Positions 34,420 to 47,579 of a stretch of 64,000 nt of DNA are shown in pieces. The stretch's first letter is position 1. Every line of letters starts with the position of its first letter. Under the pieces are notes generated by a model, which saw nothing but the letters and a program-made list of their open reading frames with translations, was not told the origin of the DNA and did no database searches. Source of the DNA: Sphagnum compactum. Its lineage: Eukaryota; Bryophyta; Sphagnopsida; Sphagnales. Both the position numbers and the translations under genes were made by a program. The stretch is from NCBI GenBank assembly GCA_965153455.1, contig OZ234493.1, forward strand, positions 5,084,001 through 5,148,000. The letters are read 5' to 3'.

Positions 34420-35560
34420 AGGACCTAGAAGAAGGCATTAAAACTAGGATCTAATTTCAAACATTCATGGTAGAATGCAATTTTAGTTGGACTCTAGTGG
34501 AGGTGGGGCTCTAGCCAATGGAAGGAAGCAAAACTTTTAATTCCACACTGTGAAATGGAATTCCAATGGAATTGTAATGTAGTTCATTTTAGTGCAATTG
34601 TTGTAGTGAATGGAGTCCAATAAGTGGAGCCTAGAATGGGGCTCTAATTTATGGGGTTCAACGGAATGCACTTAGATTTATAAGTGGAATGCCTCCATTG
34701 GAACTACATTGAGTGAAGTCCAACACATCCTAGAGAGTGGCATTGTACTCCTTAACACTTAGACTTCTAAGTGGAATGACTCCACTGGAATTACATTGAA
34801 TGAAATCCATTAGTTACAATGGAGTGGAATTGCAATGGACCTTAGTCAAATTTTGAGGTGGGATGATTCCACTAGAACTATAGTAATTGAACACCAATAG
34901 TTCCATTGGAGTGGGGCTCCAATGGAAGACATTTAGACTTCCAAGTGGAATACTCCATTTGGAATTACAAGGAATGAATTCTAGTAGTTCCATTGCGGTG
35001 GGGATTTAGTGGAAGCCATTCACACTTCCACTAAAGTTCCATTAATTACATTGGGTGCAATCTATTAGTTCCACTAAAATGGATCTCTAGTGGAAGTATT
35101 GGAAACTTCCAAATGGAATCATTCCACTAGAACTACATTAATTGAACAATCATTAGTTCCATTGGAATAATGTTCTAATGGAAGGCTTCCACACTTCCAA
35201 AGTGGAATGACTCCACTAGGATTCCACTAGAATTACATTGATTGAAATCCATTAGTTTGCCGACAATGCATCTTTAGTGGAAAGATCCCTAAACTTCCAA
35301 GTGGAATGATTGCAATAAAACTACACTAATTTAATAATCATTAGTTCCATTGGAGTAAGGCTCTAATGGAAGGCATAAGTACATTTAGAACTTAGACATT
35401 GAATGAAGTAGTTCCACTGGGGTGGGGCTTTAGTGTGTGCCATTCACACTTCCAAAGTTCATAGTTTTCCACTAGAATTACACAATGTCCATAAACTCCA
35501 CTAAAATGGGGCTTGAGTGGTTGGCCCATAGACTGTCCAGTGGATTGAATTGGTTTGAAT
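34420..35560. repeat. Degenerate tandem array, unit roughly 80-105 bp
   Basis: The unit contains ACTTCCAAGTGGAATGATTC, then ACTAGAACTACATTAATTGA, then a TTAGTTCCATTGGAGTGGGG-type block with TCTAATGGAAG. AAGTGGAAT markers recur near 34690, 34769, 34951, 35114, 35199 and 35299. Copies are strongly diverged and some are truncated. Confidence 0.7.
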
Positions 35561-36740
35561 CTAAGGTGGGGATCTAGATAACGAAAGGCACCATGAACTT
35601 CATTTGGAACCTTCTTTGGAGGTTTGGATTTGCAGCACAGTAGCAACATGCACAACATCATTAAAAGTCCCTAACTCTTGTTTTTCAGATGGCTATGTTA
35701 TTACAATTCTTCACAAAGTTACTTATATCCCAGTTGTCCTTTCAAATCCAAAATTGTAAGAAGCCTAGGTTGCAAGAGTGCTTAGAGAATCTATGCACAT
35801 TTTAGGATTCTCTTAGACACTCTCACCGTACCATTATTGATGTCAAATCCTTTGGCTGATTCTCCTTTGCCTTTGGGTAAATTCCAATTACACAATTCCA
35901 TATGTTGTTTCCTCTTTGTTGACATAGATCAATCCAAATTGTGCCACGCATGAAGATTAATGAGGTTGTGTTTGTTTCAACAATTAGGTGCATTGATAAG
36001 GTATATAGGCATTCGGGTACAGTTTCAAACATCAGAATTGGAGAGTGTTGGGTTAATGAAATAGTAGTGTAAATAATCTAGCAAGAAAATTGGTTGGGAA
36101 GAGTGAGATTGGCCTCAACTTTTTTTTGCTCTTGCTAAAACTACTCCATTTCTAATCATTTTTCACTAGGTAGAAACAATGATCTATATCCATAAGTCCA
36201 TTTGTTTGGCTGGGATAACAATGAATTTAGACATCATGTGTCTAATGATTAGTTGTTGGATCATTCAAGAAAAGGTGTCTAAAGTTAATCAAGGATCCTC
36301 TTATATCTGAGAATGTTTATTATTGAAGTGACAAGTCTTTTCATCATCATGAAGGCTTGAATGGAAATTTGCACTTTGTAGTTACCTCGTTTTACATGTC
36401 ACCATGTTGACATGAGATTTGTTGTGATCAAATTGGCTGATGGGAATGTTGTGCAAAGGCCTTAGATTACAAGGAGCTGGGCAAGTGCTAAGCAACATTA
36501 GAGGATGATGCACCTAAATTTTTTATGAATTTGAATTATAGTGAAATAAAGTGTACATAGTTGATTTATGTGCTTGCAACTATATTATTGGTCAGAAAAC
36601 TTTATTGCTTAAAATTCATGTATGGTGCTAATTTCATATGCATTGGGTGTGGGCTCGCTTGTGGTGAACAACAAAGCATAGGGCATCTACAAAGAACAAA
36701 AAAGGTGAAGATTGAGCAAAGCTCTATGCTCGATGTTGAG
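35561..36740. other. No gene recognised
   Basis: Mixed AT-rich sequence with only short ORFs. Confidence 0.4.
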
Positions 36741-38830
36741 TGAAAGGCAACCATCAAGGCCAAGTTGGATAGCTTGGTGGCAAGGATGGCCAAAGTGGAG
36801 CCGTGGTGGACTCCATAAATGAAATAAAAGCAATGTTCCAACAAAAGCTACGTTTTGAGCATCGAGAGTTGCTACCCCACGAGCCGATGTACACCACCAT
36901 GTCGACATCCACAACCCAAATGCACAACCCTCCATCCGAGCCCAATGTTTTAAAGGAGGTGGCATATACCTTGGTGCCACCATTAGTTGAGTTTTCCTCC
37001 ACCCCCCCATGTCTTAAATTTACTCCAACTCATGACCTTGGAGTAAAGGCATGTGGGTGTGAACACAACCTTTGCTGAGTTGTTGGATGTGATTGTGGGT
37101 GTTGCTAACAAAGGGGGGAGAGTGGATGGTTCCAAAAAAATTGGTGGGGATGAAATAGAAGATGTTTTGGGACAAATGCAGGGGTTTGTTGTTGTTAAAG
37201 TCCAACAACTTGGGGCAATTGAAGTCCAGGAATCAGCTACTGTTGAAGTCCATGAGTCAACTGTTGCAGAAGTCTAGGAGGTTATTGTGTTTGGAATGCA
37301 AGGGCTTACTACGTTTGCAGTGCAAGAGAAACAAGCAATGGAGCCCTTTCTATGCAGAGTGGAATTTGTTTTCTCAAAAAAACTTTGATTTGCCAGAGGG
37401 CTCATCTCATATAATAGCAGGCTAGCGTAATCTTAAATTGTTTGGGCTAAAGCCATTTGTTTACTTTGTAAACCTTTTGTCTCAAGATTTTTAAAAAAAA
37501 AATTGGCAATCTCTATTGTGTTTTCTTCCATTTGCCCCAAGCAGAAAAGGAGGCCGCAAAGCAAACATATTTTGGAACAAGCATTGTTAATAACTTGTCA
37601 ACTACACCTTCCCAAATTATTCCAATAAACTATGAATTTGACCCATTAGAATTTAATTTTCCTATAGGCCAAGTTGTTCAAAACAAGGGGTATAAGACTT
37701 TAGGGGGGTCACATATGGATGACTTGGGCTATGCACCCATACGGCCAAAAAGATGTTGGGAAACACCCAAGCAATTGCTTGTTTAAGGGAGAGTGGTTAT
37801 AGTGCCAAATCTTCAGATAGTGCCTCCTTTAGTGCCTCCTTGTTGTGGCCCAAAATAGTCAACAGTTTGGAAAAGCACATAACCACACAAAGGCAAAGAA
37901 GGTTGGTCATGCCCATCACTTGTTGGAAATGAAGGGATCTTCTAAAGGTAAGGATGTTCATGTGTTGGGGACAAAAGTGGATGATGCAACTTCTAAGCAA
38001 GTGGTCACTGATGTGCTGGCAAGTGATGTCAATGCACCTAAAGTTAGAGATGAGGTACTTCCCCAACACAAAGATTTGGCTATGGCGATGCATAAAGATG
38101 TAGCAAAAACTCATGAAGAAGCTTATGCACATGATGTAGCCACAATGGCAGTCCCAATCAAAGAGAAAGAAAATGGGATGGTAACATGTTCTGGTACGCC
38201 AACTCTCCCTCAAGGTACTTAGAGGTCAATGAACAAGTTAGCATTTAAGCCTAACCTCAGAAAGGTTCCAGAATTACCTAACGTAGCATTCAAACCACCA
38301 AAAGGCAAGGCCACCTGAAGACCCCCTACACCTTTAGTAGGAACAAGCAAGGATAAAAAACATCATGTTGTTTTTTTACATCCTCGAAATGATTTTGTAA
38401 GTTGGCGGTCGCACTTCATTTTTAAAAATTCTAACTTGATGGAAATGTTCATTTTCAAAACCCCTGGGTTTATTTTCTAGGTGCCAAGTTAATGATGCAT
38501 GTAACCCTAACCTTGAAAATTATGTACATTCATGCGGGCCCCCCTCAAACTTGGCACCAATGGCACAATGCTACATTCGGGCTTCCTTAACCTTATTGTG
38601 GCAAATGCGATTGCTGGGGTGTGCAAGGGCTCACAAAGTAAATCAAGACCTGAATTGCCAACCCTATGTGGGGAGGGTGAACAAATGGTGCAAGTGACAC
38701 GAATCATCCACCCATCCACACCTGTCATGCGGTATGAACCAAGGCGCAACCCTCTAGTTACAACTCTTGAAGATGCATGCAAGACCAATGAAAAGATTTA
38801 TTTATGTGGGAGTGCCAGTATTTGATGCCT
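36741..38830 (+). other. Cluster of unidentified plus-strand ORFs
   Basis: Four plus-strand ORFs of 84-125 codons follow one another (36803-37078, 37532-37786, 37845-38222, 38532-38825), with base composition less AT-rich than the surroundings. One includes QIIPINYEFDPLEFNFPIGQ and GYAPIRPKRCWETP; another is rich in K, H, D and A (KVDDATSKQVVTDVLASDVN); the last has MRYEPRRNPLVTTLEDACKT. No domain is recognised, and the frames are separated by stops. They could be the remains of one large element ORF, perhaps with the piece at 33.8 kb, or coincidental open stretches. Confidence 0.25.
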
Positions 38831-39809
38831 CACGATGGATGATGGCATCATGGGCAAGTGTCCATTTTTATCTAATTTTTGCCAAGCTATAGGTGTTACC
38901 TAAAGGATTTTTAAACCATTGGATAGGGTTTTGGATCATTGGGATCTATTTTGATAATTAGTGTCTAAAAGTTCATTTGGCTATATAATGCATTGTTCAT
39001 ACTATGGTTATTGAATAGGCCATTCTATCCTTTAATATGGCCACAACACTATATCCATTATTCATTATCTATGTAGGATTGTCCATGGCATAAGCCCATT
39101 TATTTATGGCATCATCTATCATATTTCACCCACTAAATTTTTACTTCAAAAAATGTATTTTGATCCTTTTACTTGGTATATTATTTGAAATGTCTACATC
39201 AAAGTTACATTTACTATACTTGTGTGGGGGTTTGTTGTCAACTCATAACCTTCTAAACCTATTTCAACAATATAATAATATGTAGTTTGATACTTGTAGT
39301 TCAATATACATCACTTGGTATCCTTGTAGGTCTACTTTTTGTGGGGCATGCTTAATGTTTAATACTTACTTCAATGGAATGTATAGGTGTATACACTAGA
39401 AGAAAAACATGTATTTTCGACTAGTCTTTGTGACTAAATTTTAGTCGCAAGAGACATTTTGCAACTAAAATCCCTTTAGTCGCCTAAGACAAGTCGCATG
39501 TGATAAACTAGTTGCAAATGACAAAGGGTATTGTATGAAAGAAAAAGTCAACAAATACATTTCATCCTTTGACTCCATTGTATACGTATTGTCACATGCG
39601 ACTAAGATGCAACTATTTTGGTCACAATTGAGGGCAAATGATGTGCTGCCACGTGTCTTAATATTTGATTATAAAATATAATGATTATTATTATTTTGAA
39701 ATAATCTAGGACATTCAATTCAAATATTTGGATGATCTTATATTATGACACGTGGCCCAATGTAAGTATGCCATGTGGCATTAATTTTTTTAAAATAAAA
39801 ATATTAATA

Positions 39810-40045
39810 TTAGGTTGGTAGGTACTTGGGTAGGTACATAAATAGGTGCCTACGAACCTAGGCTACATACTAACCTACCTACTTAGGTTTAAAAATAAGT
39901 AGGTAGGTTTTACGTTCCTAGGTTAAATACCTACTCATATAGGTAGGTATTTAAGTAGGTAGGTACATAGGTCAACTTAGGTGGGTAGGTCAAACTAGGT
40001 ACCTACCTAGCTAGGTAGATAAGTAGGTTAGGAAGGTAAATGTTT
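39810..40045. repeat. GTAGGTA-type array in CACTA 1
   Basis: Dense, irregular copies of TAGGTAGGTAC and its reverse complement alternate over about 230 bp, so the segment can form many small hairpins. Shorter versions occur at 51885-51950 inside the second CACTA element and at 57160-57260. Confidence 0.7.
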
Positions 40046-40465
40046 TAGAAATGTGCATAATTTGTTTTTTTGTTTTGGGTTGAGCTTTTTTATTAGCTCA
40101 TCCCATGTGCACAAATTTCTTAATGTGAAATTGGATGACCACACCCCCTTGTTTATATAATGTTCAAAATAGGAATGAAAAACAAACAATATGGGATAAA
40201 TTTTGAACTTGCAACTTCCTCACAAACTAAGTTGTAATTCCAAAACTTTCTTCATGCCTTACTTTCTTAGTTTTTAGATTTCTAAACAATTCAAGTACTA
40301 GATAACTAGATAATCATTTAATTAATAATGATTAAATTTACATATATTTAAATTATAAATTATACATTACAAATATTCAATATTCATTATCAATTACTTA
40401 AATAAGTAATAACTTCTTAATATTTAACAAACTAACTATCTAGTTACTCACAAGTTATTAATACA

Positions 40466-40791
40466 TCTTATATATAAATTCAGTAAGTCTGTCTGTGCGT
40501 TTGTCTGACACGACAATTCTGCTGCAATTCTATGGCAGAACCGGCCTCTGCATTTTCTATGACAGGGCTTGGTAACGGGGCGGGGGGGGGGGGGGGCCAG
40601 CACGGGGCGGGAATTTAATTATATATAACAGGGGAACGAGAGGGGGGGGGGGATCAACGGGTTAAAGAATCGGAATGGAAAATGCGAAGGACGGGGGGGG
40701 GGGTCGACGGGGTAAAAAACCGGAGTGAGTAATGGGAAGGACTGGGCGGGGGGGAGCTCGACGAGTGCATTATGCACCGGGTTCACACTAG
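40466..40791 (+). mobile_element. Short Helitron-like element with poly-G tracts
   Basis: Begins TCTTATATATAAATTC after host A and ends CACACTAG before host T, matching Helitron insertion between A and T with 5' TC and 3' CTRR. A hairpin GTGCA-TTA-TGCAC (40765-40777) lies 10 bases before CTAG, the expected place. It has no coding capacity at 326 bp. Its GC-rich interior stands out from AT-rich surroundings: G-runs of 15, 11 and 11 bases start imperfect repeats of about 60 bp, each followed by a TCGACGGG-like or TCAACGGG-like segment. Confidence 0.75.
40592..40760. repeat. G-run repeats, about 60-bp unit
   Basis: Units start with long G-runs and continue with TCAACGGGTTAAAGAATCGG or TCGACGGGGTAAAAAACCGG and then GGGAAGGAC-like ends. 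Several G-runs close together on one strand could form G-quadruplexes. Confidence 0.6.
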
Positions 40792-41539
40792 TAACTCATA
40801 AATAATTAAATAACTAAAATATTTTAAAATATTTTATTATTTTTTAGAATTTGATCGAATTATATATAATATAATTGATGTAAAAATATTTTAAATATTT
40901 ATGTTAAAATTATTAGTAATGAAGTAACAATTGCTATTAGAAAGTAACAAATTTTTTAAAATTATTATTCAAATAATTACATTATTTATTTTATAATTAC
41001 ATTTATTGTTGTAAAAATTATTGTAGGTCAAGTAATTTTTTTCTCTTAGTAATTGTTAACTATAAATGCAATAATTTGTTAAACATAACAATAATTTTCA
41101 AAATTACTGTAAAATTACTATAAAATATTTATCATAGATGATTATCATAAAATTAAAAAAATAAAATACAATAACTCATGAAATTAAATCAATAAAAATT
41201 TTTATTTTAACTACATTGTAATTTTTCCAAATTTTTAATTTAGGTTTGAACTTAAAAATTACAGAGTGTGAATAATTATGTTCAATTAGAAACTAATTAT
41301 GCATATACTAATTAATTCTTATTTGAAATAATTACAATGATTTTAAAGTAATGTAACATTAATTATAATAATTAATTTCTTCTAATGTAAGAATATAAAT
41401 TATATAACATACAAATATATATCACACACAATAATTATTTTATGTAACTTAGATTTAATAAACATTATCATTTATAATTATTTATAACAGTGATTTATTA
41501 TGGATAACGTTAGTAGGAAAAACCCTTAAAATTCAACCA

Positions 41540-42800
41540 ATACTTTTTTGAATTAAAATATAAATTTAAGATTCCAACATAGTAATTTAGAATTCAAATA
41601 TCAATTTTAAGATCAAATAAGTTTTTTGAAGTTAAATAACAAATTTCAGAATTGGAATTTCAATTTTCAGATTCAAATTATAATATTTAAAATTAGAATG
41701 TCCATTTTAATACTCAATTAACAATTTTCTGAATTTCAATCTTAATTTCGAAAATCCAAAATAATAATTTGGAATTCAAATTTCAACTTTCAAGTCAAAT
41801 TAAAATTGAAATTTTAAACTTCACAATTCGAATATCAAATTTCAAGTCCAAATAAGAATATTTTAAATCAAATTGTCAATTTTTAGACTGAATGTAGTTT
41901 TTTGAATTGAAATACTAAATTTTAGATCCGAAAATAATAATTTAGAATTCAAATATCAATTTTTAGATCAAATAAATTTTATGAATTTAAATAACAATTC
42001 CAGAATTGAAATGTCAATTTTCAGATTCAAATAACAATATTCAAAGTTGAGATGTCCATTTTAAGACTCAATTAACAATTTTCTGAATTGAATATTAATT
42101 TCGAAAATCCAAAATAATAATTTGGAATTCAAATTTCAACTTTCAAGTCAAATAATTTCTTAAAGTTGAAATACTAATTTTTAGATTCTAGAATAATAGT
42201 TTAGAATTCAAATATTAATTTTTAGATCAAATAATGTTTTTGAATTTAAATAACAATTTGCAGAATGGAAATGTCAATTTTCAGATTAAAATAACAATAT
42301 TCAAAATTGAAATGTCCATTTTTAGATTCAATTAATAAATTTTCAGACTTGAAGTATTAATTTTGAGAATCCAAAATAATAATTTGGAATTGAAATTTCA
42401 GGTTCAAATCAAATAATTATTTAAAATTTAAATGCATAATTTTTGAGTTCAAATATAAATTTTCATATTCATATAAAAATATTCAAAATTAAAATGTTTT
42501 TATAATCAATTAATAATTTTCTGAATTGAAATGTTAATTTTTGGATTTAAAAATATTAATTTAGAATTCAATTTTTAGATCAAATAAGCCTTTTTGAATT
42601 TAAATTGAAAAACATATTCAAATCAGAAATTTGAAATTCAAATAATGTTTTAAACAATTGAAATAATAATTTTCAGATTCAAATATCAAGTTTCAAATTC
42701 TAATTTTTAAAATAAAATAAAATAATAGTTTTCAGAATTGAAATATCAATTTTGAGATTTGAATAAAAAATTGAAAGTTCAAATATTAATTTTGAGATTC
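41540..42800. repeat. AT-rich array with higher-order structure in CACTA 1
   Basis: Built of 20-25-bp units such as AATTCAAATTTCAATTTTCA. Longer blocks repeat too: CAATTAACAATTTTCTGAAT-type marks occur near 41720, 42070, 42325 and 42515, so higher-order units of about 350, 250 and 190 bp are present. It fills the right half of the element up to about 300 bp from its end. Confidence 0.75.
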
Positions 42801-43142
42801 ATTATATGAACAATATACATACATATGCATATACATATAATTTTAGTACATACATTAAAATACACCTTTATGTCATTGTAAAATACTTTTAGGATGCAAC
42901 TAATTTGGTGACTATTGTGACTAATGGGACATATCAACCTATTAATGGATGAAAATAAATGTAGAATTGATCCAACCAATAGGATGAAATTTTTTAATAG
43001 TTGCATCATAGTTGTGAGAATGACCAAAATAGTTGAAATATGGTCCTGTAGTTGCAAATGGTCCCAAATCTAATCGTAAACGACTACTAGTCGCATGTAG
43101 TCGTAAATGGAGTGGTTACATTTTGGCTGATTTCAACTAGTG

Positions 43143-43499
43143 ATATATGTAGGTACATATGACAACCTTCCTCCACTATTGCACCTTCCATGATTACCAA
43201 ATGTGAGACCACAACCATTATCTATGTCCACCCCATAAATTCAAATAGTGCCCCATGCATTGGATGGGCATGTAAAAAACAAATTTACTCCCAACCTTCT
43301 AGTGCAAGTGGTGAATCAAGTGGAAACCAATGAAACTGAGTGGATGGAGTTGGTGGATAGTGGAAACATAGTGGACACCTTGCCATGGGTTTTAAACCAC
43401 TAGGGATTTCCACCCCCAATTTAGTGAAGTGGAATAGACTCTCTCCAACTGGAAGGTGGGTGAAATCTTGAGTGTTTAGGGAGAAGTTTTGTAGTAGTG
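43143..43499 (+). mobile_element. Orphan CACTA terminus
   Basis: TTTTGTAGTAGTG ends at 43499; inverted it reads CACTACTACAAAACTTCTCC, a typical CACTA end and close to that of element 2 (CACTACTACAAAAG). Upstream, many CCACTAG/TAGTGGA motifs look like sub-terminal repeats. No matching left end was found in the window, so this is a truncated element, or one whose other end has decayed. Element 1 lies just inside it and may have inserted into it. Confidence 0.5.
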
Positions 43500-43745
43500 A
43501 AATTCCCACCATTTCAATCTCAATAATTTGTATGCTTCTATAATAGTTTAGCTCTCCGTAATGTCCCAAATGCAAGTATTACATCGCATTTTTCTTTAAA
43601 TACCTTATTACCAACACCACCATTGTGCATTTTTTTACCTTGACGTGTTTAAACATCAAGTTTACAACTTGAGTTACTAACTTAACCTATAAGTTATTTG
43701 GCACCCTAAATCAAGTTAAGTGGCACTAAGCTTTCATTTGCACAC

Positions 43746-43830
43746 ACTAGTGGGTTTGAAGTCATAATCTTTTTTTGAGGTGTTAAGGTCCTAAACAAAC
43801 ACTATACCATTGAATCACCACTCTTGTTTT
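43746..43830 (-). repeat. tRNA-like segment, possible SINE head
   Basis: On the minus strand, TCAATGGTATAGTG (A-box-like) is followed about 35-40 bases later by GACTTCAAACCC (B-box-like). This is the spacing of an internal RNA polymerase III promoter. No cloverleaf could be built by eye, so a tRNA-derived SINE relic is more likely than a tRNA gene. Confidence 0.3.
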
Positions 43831-46800
43831 GAAAAGGGGATTAGTTTTCTTTTGGTTGTATTCCATATTAATAAGTTGTTCGAGGTCATGAAAGAGGAAG
43901 AAACATTGTTATGAAGTTTCAAACATTCTTTTACCACAACAATTGGACAAAGCAAAGTGCAATGATGAACAATGAACTAAGAAATTACTAACATGATCGC
44001 TTTCTTTTATGGGTCAAAATTATGAATACAAAGTCGCCAATAATCAGCCTAGTGTTTTTATTCCCATATGTGTGTTTTCAAAGGAAAAAATCAATGGCAT
44101 CTTATAGGTACCAAGCTCTAATGTTTGAGTCCATATTTTTGTGTTCATGCAAGTTTGGTTGTGTGTTATGTCTTTTGAGAAAGCTTGTCATAATATGTAT
44201 TAATTTTTTTTTACATGTTCATACTTATAAGAACCTTACATAGGGTGGTAAAGGGAAATTTGGGCTTTCAATTTGCTCGCATTGCCCATCTTGGAACTAA
44301 AGAACCCATGTGTATAATAAGTACATGTTCTTTGGTTAAGAGATAGTGGACCTCAAGAATCGACAAAATTTAAATACAAAAAAAAGGTAATTGAACATGT
44401 GAATTTTTCTAGTAAAAACAAAAAAAAGTTGCAACCAAAAGTTTTTTAAGCATATGTGTTTTCAAATACCCAAAACCATGGTTCTTAAAATAATAAAATA
44501 ACCACACAACACTAAACATTACCTTACATAACACCATGCAACTTTGAAACCTAGGGTTTTTTTCTAATTTATTTTGTGTTGTAGGTGGTATGACAATCAT
44601 TCACAAAAAGATTTAACCAAATTTGGCTACAAATCAAATAGGAAAATATAATTTTTTTGAATCCTATTAGATTTTGACAACATCTTGGAACTTGGAACCT
44701 ATTGTCTAAATCTATTGATTTTTACAAACAAACATAAAAAAAAAATCTAACAATTTTGGGCCTTTTAAAAAATCAATTGTAGGATGATCACATAGTTTTC
44801 TTTTGTCACCAAGATGTGAAGTTTCACCACTATAAATTGAACACCAAACGAAAAACCTAAATTAGTTTCATCTTTGAAGTGGAAATTTTTAAAAATATTT
44901 ATATTGGCTTGGCCATGTATTTTTGATTGCTTATTTTTCTTTCATTTTCCCATCTTATGATCATAATAAAAGTACAGAATATGTTATTCATCTATTGAGT
45001 AAGAATCCATCAATCCTAGAAATTTTATTTTCAATTTTATCATATCAAAATATTGACAAAATAACTAAACACCATTGAGTTGGAAATGCAAATTACATCC
45101 AAAGCACTTTATTTGAATAATTTTTAACATACTTCCTTCATAAGAAATACTGTCAAAAAAAGTTTTATTATTGACCTACTTGCGTCATATCTTGATCAAT
45201 TTCTAAAGGATTTCAACTCAAAAGTTTCAAGGTAATTTTGACTTTGCACCACTTGTGAGTTTATAAAAAAACACATGCAACATTAACTTTTACACATGCA
45301 TCAAGCCTTCAACACATGGTTTTCACTTCTAAATTTCATCATATTTTACAAGCTATAAAAGGAAGGGAAAATTTAGTGAGGCAAGTTTTTTTTTCTTTCA
45401 GTCACCACAAACAAGAATTTAAGAATTCAATTTTTAAAAAACCCACATGTTATTAATTTAATGTCAATTTAATACCACCAATTACCGATTAACATGGGTT
45501 TTCTTTTTGTGTTACCTACTTGTGGTGCATAAAGGTCATCTTTGCGATTTTATTTTCAAAATAACAGAAAAAAAAACATGAAAGACTATTGTTTTAGATG
45601 TTCTTAAAACCATTTTTTGAAGAGAGAAAAATCACCAACTTTTACCAAGGTTGCCAACTATAACAAAAATCCCTAAAAAGGTCTAAAGCCCATTCAAATG
45701 CCTCATCATTTACTATTATATATTTATAGGGATCTTCACCAATGAGGCTATTCCATAAATCTTTTTAGAAAAACCTTGATCATTATTATTATTAAATTAA
45801 TTTTTGGTTCCTTAGACTAATAATGATTTATTCAATTTTGAATGAAAAATAGTCAATATATCAAATTATAATACAATTAACCATAGGTACAACATAAATT
45901 TTTCATAGTTTCATTTAACTTTGATTTGAAAACACTTGTGGAGGAATCAATTATGTTCATGTTGTAATAATTTCTTGAAGAAAAATTTTGTGTAAAATTT
46001 TATTATTCATTAGCAATGGTGTTGTTTGTATTGATCCACATTTTAAAAGCACCATTTTTGCTTGCTACTTTAACAAGAATTAATTGTTGTACAAGACATA
46101 ATTCATGTTTTAGGAATGGTTATCTTTTAGGGGGAGAAAAAGGATAAATTTGTAAATTCTTTTGCAATCCAACCATGATGGTTGTAACACTAAAGATTGA
46201 TTGAGTGTTATTGTATTCTTCAAATGAAAATTTGGATGTCATTATACACAATTCCAATATCATGCAAAAGAAATGTGTTTCATGAGTAATGTTTAGTCGT
46301 ATGGATAGAAAACACATTTCCATGTAAAGGTAAATAACTTAGTATCATGCACTTCAAATTTTGAACTTTGCACAAGTGAAACCTACAACTTCATGGTTAC
46401 ACTCTTTTGATTATTATCAATTAGATCTTAATGTCCTATCTTGATGTGACTTTGTATTTGTATTGGTTTTGTTTCATGTTGTGTTATATTTATTTTCATG
46501 TTTAATAATCTATTTCATTTTTTGTAATATAACATTTGTCACAACATGGTTATGGCTATCACAAAATTTTATGTTTTTATGCATGATCATTGTTTGCAAA
46601 ATATTTTCCACCAATTTTTTCCCTACACACATTGGGATAGACTTGGATCAATTTTGGATATTGTAGAACCTTGAGATTTGAACATCTATCCAAGAATATG
46701 TCATCAAATTATTCTACAATGAAAAATTCCATGGAGATTTTTCCATGTGACGTGGGCTCATGATCACATAAAAGATTAAAGAACATTAATAACAACATTT

Positions 46801-47579
46801 TATGCAATTCATGACCAAAAAATTGTATTATATATGTTTGAAAAATATCAATTGTAATAATACAATACATAACATTGTTTCCTTGTCCATTGAAAATCCC
46901 TAAAAGGTTTAATTTCTATGTTAATCTTTCATGTGATGTAACTTTAATTACATTATGTCTATTCTTGCATTGCTTCATATTATGTACATAATCATAAGGT
47001 ATATTTGAAAATCAAACATTTATGGTTGTGCAAATTTTAATTTTTAGATTTTCAATTTTCATTGTCATTGTCACCATACAAAACAATTTTCCAATGTCAA
47101 TATTGGCCAAAACAAATCATGAAAGAAATGATAAATTATTCAAATAACCATGATGCATAAATGAACTCATGATATTATATCATTCCTTTTACAATAAACA
47201 CTTTGTGATGGGCTACTAGTACACTAGTCAGGAAAACACAAGACAATTTTTTGAATATAAGTAACTAATATCTCAAAAATCATCACATTTTGAAACAAAA
47301 TCTATGATCATGTGACTGATTAAATTATGTCACTAACAAACAATTAAATTCAACAATATGTTAGTGCTGAATTCATGTCATACCAATTCAAATAATATAT
47401 AAATATTCACCAAAATTAAGGTAAGATGCAAATTTTTGTTGTAACAAATTCAAATGGCTTAAAATATATGGAGCCCAAAAAATGCAAAAAACAATGTAGG
47501 AATCATTTATGCATATGTTTATGCTTGCAAGTGTGCTTTCAAAATGAAATGTTGGGAATGTTCACGAATTTGAGCCAAA
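43831..47579. other. AT-rich intergenic sequence, no gene recognised
   Basis: Short ORFs only, none with protein-like conservation; no clear tandem array or terminal repeats. Confidence 0.5.

Larger units (their letters stand above)
39394..43142. mobile_element. Non-autonomous CACTA (En/Spm) transposon 1, 3749 bp
   Basis: The left end is CACTAGAAGAAAAAC and the right end, inverted, CACTAGTTGAAATCAG. Both are flanked by ATA (39391-39393 and 43143-43145), the 3-bp target duplication of CACTA elements. Sub-terminal regions hold repeated GCGACTA/TAGTCGC motifs on both sides, such as TTTAGTCGCAAG and ACTAGTCGCATGTAGTCG, the usual transposase-binding layout. No transposase ORF lies inside; the interior holds a GGTAGGTA-type array, a Helitron-like element and a long AT array. 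It would need a transposase supplied by another element. Confidence 0.88.

Noticed and set aside
34590-34612. TTGTTGTAGTG, a second possible CACTA right end
   Set aside because: No partner end or target duplication found; it lies at the edge of a tandem array rich in similar words.
33832-38830. Autonomous CACTA transposase gene
   Set aside because: Only one piece faintly resembles an accessory transposase protein, and no DDE transposase domain could be read.
43746-43830. tRNA gene
   Set aside because: A- and B-box-like words are present, but no acceptor stem or anticodon arm could be formed.
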